Origin: Bacillota bacterium
GTDB taxonomy: Bacteria; Bacillota; Clostridia; Peptostreptococcales; Anaerovoracaceae
Direction: 5' to 3'
Length of the DNA: 35,030 nt
Assembly: GCA_022770665.1 (NCBI GenBank)
Contig: JALEHL010000126.1
Coordinates: 1 to 35,030 of the forward strand
Made by a program: the position numbers and the translations under genes. Below are positions 33,115 to 35,030 of this stretch, in pieces (the stretch's first letter is position 1; the number at the start of each line of letters is the position of its first letter). Under the pieces are notes generated by a model, which worked only from the letters and a program-made list of their open reading frames with translations, was not told the DNA's origin and did no database searches.

Positions 33115-33918
33115 CTACCAGGTGCGGGAGCTCATTTTCTTAAACTCGCCAACGGTAGGAACATGAGAATTCATACCGCCGTCCACATCCATGATCTGAC
33201 CGGTCACATAGTTGCTCTCGTCGGAAGCCAGATATACACACAGATGTCCGATGTCTTCCGGGCATCCATAGCGGTCCACATCGATATTGTTCAGGAAGAT
33301 ATCCTTCAGAACCTGCGGTACATTCGCTTCATTCTCCGGAGTAACGATCAGGCCCGGACGGATGCAGTTGCACCGGATCTTCTGCTTTCCATACTGCAGT
33401 GCCGTATACTGAGTAAGCATATTCACACCGGCCTTGGCGCATGCATACGCGGTAGATCCCAGATCTCCGCCGCAGGATGCCATAGACCCGATATTGATGA
33501 TCGAACCGCCATTCTCATTTTTCTGCATATACGGCAGCACGCACTGTGTCGCATAGAATGTGCCGCGCATGTCGCTGGAGAAGATCGCATCCCACATCTC
33601 CAGTGTCAGCTCATCGACACGACCATCCTTCAGACCTACATTCGCCGCATTATTTACCAGAATATCAATTTTTCCAAACTTTTCTGCAGTATCATCAAAC
33701 AGTTTTTTTACACTGTCTGTATCCGTCATATCCATGAAATGATACCAGGCCTCACCGCCCTCTGCCGCGATTTTATCAACAACAGCCTGTCCTTTTGCCT
33801 CTCTGCGTCCGCAGATAACAACCTTTGCACCTTCCAGCGCAAACAGTCTCGCAATTCCGATTCCGATACCGCTGGTCGAACCTGTCACAATTGCAACCTT
33901 ACCTTTTAATCTGTCCAT
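33115..33918 (-). CDS. Short-chain dehydrogenase/reductase (SDR)
   Basis: This 267-residue classical SDR has the cofactor motif TGSTSGIG (12-19), NNAA (89-92), and a catalytic triad of S145, Y158 and K162 (YACAK). ICGRRE after strand 2 offers basic residues that may favour NADP(H). The C-terminal extension (VPTVGEFKKMSSRTW) is longer than in minimal SDRs and is loosely reminiscent of bile-acid hydroxysteroid dehydrogenases, but this is not enough to name the substrate. AAGGAGG lies 9 nt before the ATG. It is monocistronic, with a promoter at 34002-34030. Confidence 0.9.
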   Translation of the reverse strand: MDRLKGKVAIVTGSTSGIGIGIARLFALEGAKVVICGRREAKGQAVVDKIAAEGGEAWYHFMDMTDTDSVKKLFDDTAEKFGKIDILVNNAANVGLKDGRVDELTLEMWDAIFSSDMRGTFYATQCVLPYMQKNENGGSIINIGSMASCGGDLGSTAYACAKAGVNMLTQYTALQYGKQKIRCNCIRPGLIVTPENEANVPQVLKDIFLNNIDVDRYGCPEDIGHLCVYLASDESNYVTGQIMDVDGGMNSHVPTVGEFKKMSSRTW

Positions 33919-34001
33919 AATGGAACTCCTCCTTTACGCATATACGCATACAAATACTGTCATGTATCCCATGTCTTTGCAATGCATTTTTATTCACAAA
34001 A

Positions 34002-34030
34002 ACAATAAACCAGTTTTAAAGTCTTGTCAA
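34002..34030 (-). promoter_or_regulatory. Promoter of the SDR gene
   Basis: On the minus strand there is a perfect -35 TTGACA (plus 34025-34030), 17 nt, and a -10 TATTGT (plus 34002-34007), about 85 nt before the ATG. Confidence 0.55.
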
Positions 34031-34269
34031 GGCACAATTGGAAAAATGTCCTGTATTTTTTTGTGCAGGTTTCTTCCATCTTTATTAACTTTCAGAATGC
34101 GGTATCGCCTGTCCGGCGTTTCAATGTTAAAGGAAAAGCCGCGTCTGGTATTCATCAGTAATATGAAGATTCCGGTGCACTGAAAGCAACTTCTTTTCCC
34201 CTTCGTAAAATACATGTCCGTTTACTACATCTGTTTTAGAAATATTACCATTGAAAATTACACACTGTT

Positions 34270-34313
34270 AATTAATTTAAAACACAACAGGCCGTGGATA
34301 TACCACAGCCTGT
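34270..34313 (-). terminator. Terminator of the right-edge gene
   Basis: On the minus strand ACAGGC-GTGG pairs with CCAC-GCCTGT (plus 34287-34313) around a short A/T loop, then TGTGTTTTAAATT. It stands just after the stop at 34321. Confidence 0.8.
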
Positions 34314-34320
34314 GTTTCCG

Positions 34321-35030
34321 TCAGCCTTTCATGACTATGCAGCCTTTCTTCAGGAAGCAGATTCCGTACTTCAGAATCTCCCGGCAGCCCTCCCGCTGCA
34401 GTTCTTCTTCGTACTTCCTGTCCTCGATCTGCTGCAGCGCTTCCCGGCACTTTTCCTCCATCTCGCGGAATTCTTTCGCCGTCTTGATCTCGAAGATGAC
34501 CGCGCGTCCCCGGAATCTGGACTCTTTCATGATCAGGTCCGTCCGTCCTTCCCCGCTCTCCCGGTTGGACAAAATCCGGTATCCCCCTGCGGCCTTCAGC
34601 AGTCCCGCTAGGAATCCATGGTAATAGCTTTCTCCATAATCGAAGAAACGGATGGTATCCATCAGCTGTCCGCTGATGATCTCTGCCATGGCATCGCAGT
34701 CGCTTTCCTCTATGGCCCGGACCAGCGGCTTCAGATCGGTGTTCTTCACCTTATTGTCGAACCAGTTCAGGACGGTATTTTTATAAACCGTTTTCACTTC
34801 GATATTTGGAATCTTCAGCCGGATAAACGTGGTTTCGTCGTCGAAACGCTGCCCGCAGGATGTCAGATAGCCGGTGAAATACAGGAAGGTCCACAGATTG
34901 TCCTCTGAAGCATGAATATCTCCGTAGGTAATCTCTTCATGGACAGGCTTTTCCAGAAAGCCTCCTGCAATCAGATGCTCGACTTCGCTGCGGATTTCTT
35001 CGCTGCCCTCCTCGATCAGTTCCTTCACAA
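34321..35030 (-). CDS. AAA-ATPase-like / PD-(D/E)XK nuclease-domain protein, 3' part only
   Basis: About 236 residues are visible, and the frame is open at the window edge, so the true start lies beyond 35030. The visible part matches the C-terminal half of the AAA-ATPase-like (PF09820) plus PDDEXK_9 (PF08011) proteins common in gut anaerobes: ITYGDIHASEDNLWTFLYFTGYL, YYHGFLAGLL, then the nuclease-fold core GRTDLIM with the catalytic Asp and VIFEIKTAK with the ExK pair, followed by ALQQIEDRKY. The usual N-terminal Walker A/B ATPase would be upstream. Its biological role is not established; many paralogues often occur per genome. Confidence 0.85.
   Translation of the reverse strand, partial: VKELIEEGSEEIRSEVEHLIAGGFLEKPVHEEITYGDIHASEDNLWTFLYFTGYLTSCGQRFDDETTFIRLKIPNIEVKTVYKNTVLNWFDNKVKNTDLKPLVRAIEESDCDAMAEIISGQLMDTIRFFDYGESYYHGFLAGLLKAAGGYRILSNRESGEGRTDLIMKESRFRGRAVIFEIKTAKEFREMEEKCREALQQIEDRKYEEELQREGCREILKYGICFLKKGCIVMKG

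Larger units (their letters stand above)
33919..34320. other. Intergenic region upstream of the SDR gene
   Basis: This 402-nt stretch holds the SDR promoter, a tandem TACGCATA repeat (33935-33950) in its leader, and the terminator of the right-edge gene (34287-34313). A minus frame at 34027-34215 (62 residues; GFSFNIETPDRRYRILKVN) reads somewhat like protein but has no ribosome site and overlaps the SDR -35. It may be a fragment of a lost gene. Confidence 0.5.

Noticed and set aside
34027-34215. A 62-residue minus-strand gene
   Set aside because: There is no ribosome site and it runs into the SDR promoter. Kept only as a possible fragment in the intergenic description.

Overview
The window comes from a low-to-mid G+C Gram-positive, endospore-lineage Firmicute. 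The best guess is class Clostridia, probably Lachnospiraceae-like. This rests on SpoVT and SpoVG, strong AGGAGG-type ribosome sites, and a conserved near-origin gene order matching the Bacillus subtilis glmU-prs-pth-mfd-spoVT-yabM-yabN-yabO block. Family placement is inference from gene content and was not tested by any search.

Layout, left to right. Positions 1-219 hold two tandem, nearly identical strong promoters firing leftward out of the window, as expected just upstream of a ribosomal RNA operon. Next come an MFS transporter (220-1371, minus) and a DUF421/DUF4363 membrane pair (1470-2572, plus). A leftward block follows: amidohydrolase, SpoVB-type flippase, MazG, HU and RqcP (7160-2694). 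The sporulation regulator spoVT (7359-7850, plus) lies divergent to it behind a sigma-G-like promoter. A decayed secreted choice-of-anchor I gene (9821-7916) comes next. The long leftward operon murC - glmU (acetyltransferase half only) - prs - pth - mfd - DUF6054 spans 17613-10134 and ends at a clear terminator. spoVG is divergent from murC and is followed by an ATP-grasp gene.

The second half is more accessory. It carries a two-gene ABC exporter behind a MerR-type promoter, pyruvate kinase, a wrecked ppx-ppk1 locus and a frameshifted AIM24-family gene. Two tandem COG0523/CobW GTPases follow, one with a histidine-rich metal-binding tract. Then come a Bfd-like [2Fe-2S] protein with a ferritin, a nitroreductase, an altronate-dehydratase-family gene with an internal deletion, a Suv3-like helicase, an SDR dehydrogenase, and the 3' end of an AAA/PD-(D/E)XK protein cut by the window edge.

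How genes work together: murC, glmU and the SpoVB-like flippase serve cell-wall precursor supply. prs, mazG, pth, mfd, HU and RqcP are nucleotide, DNA and translation-quality housekeeping. The GTPase, Bfd and ferritin genes form a metal-handling neighbourhood.

The most striking feature is not a new system but a pattern of gene damage. Four loci (7916-9821, 23674-24718, 24789-25473, 29585-30925) show internal deletions or frameshifts while neighbouring housekeeping genes are intact. I see no CRISPR array, transposase, phage, tRNA or recognisable new defence system here.
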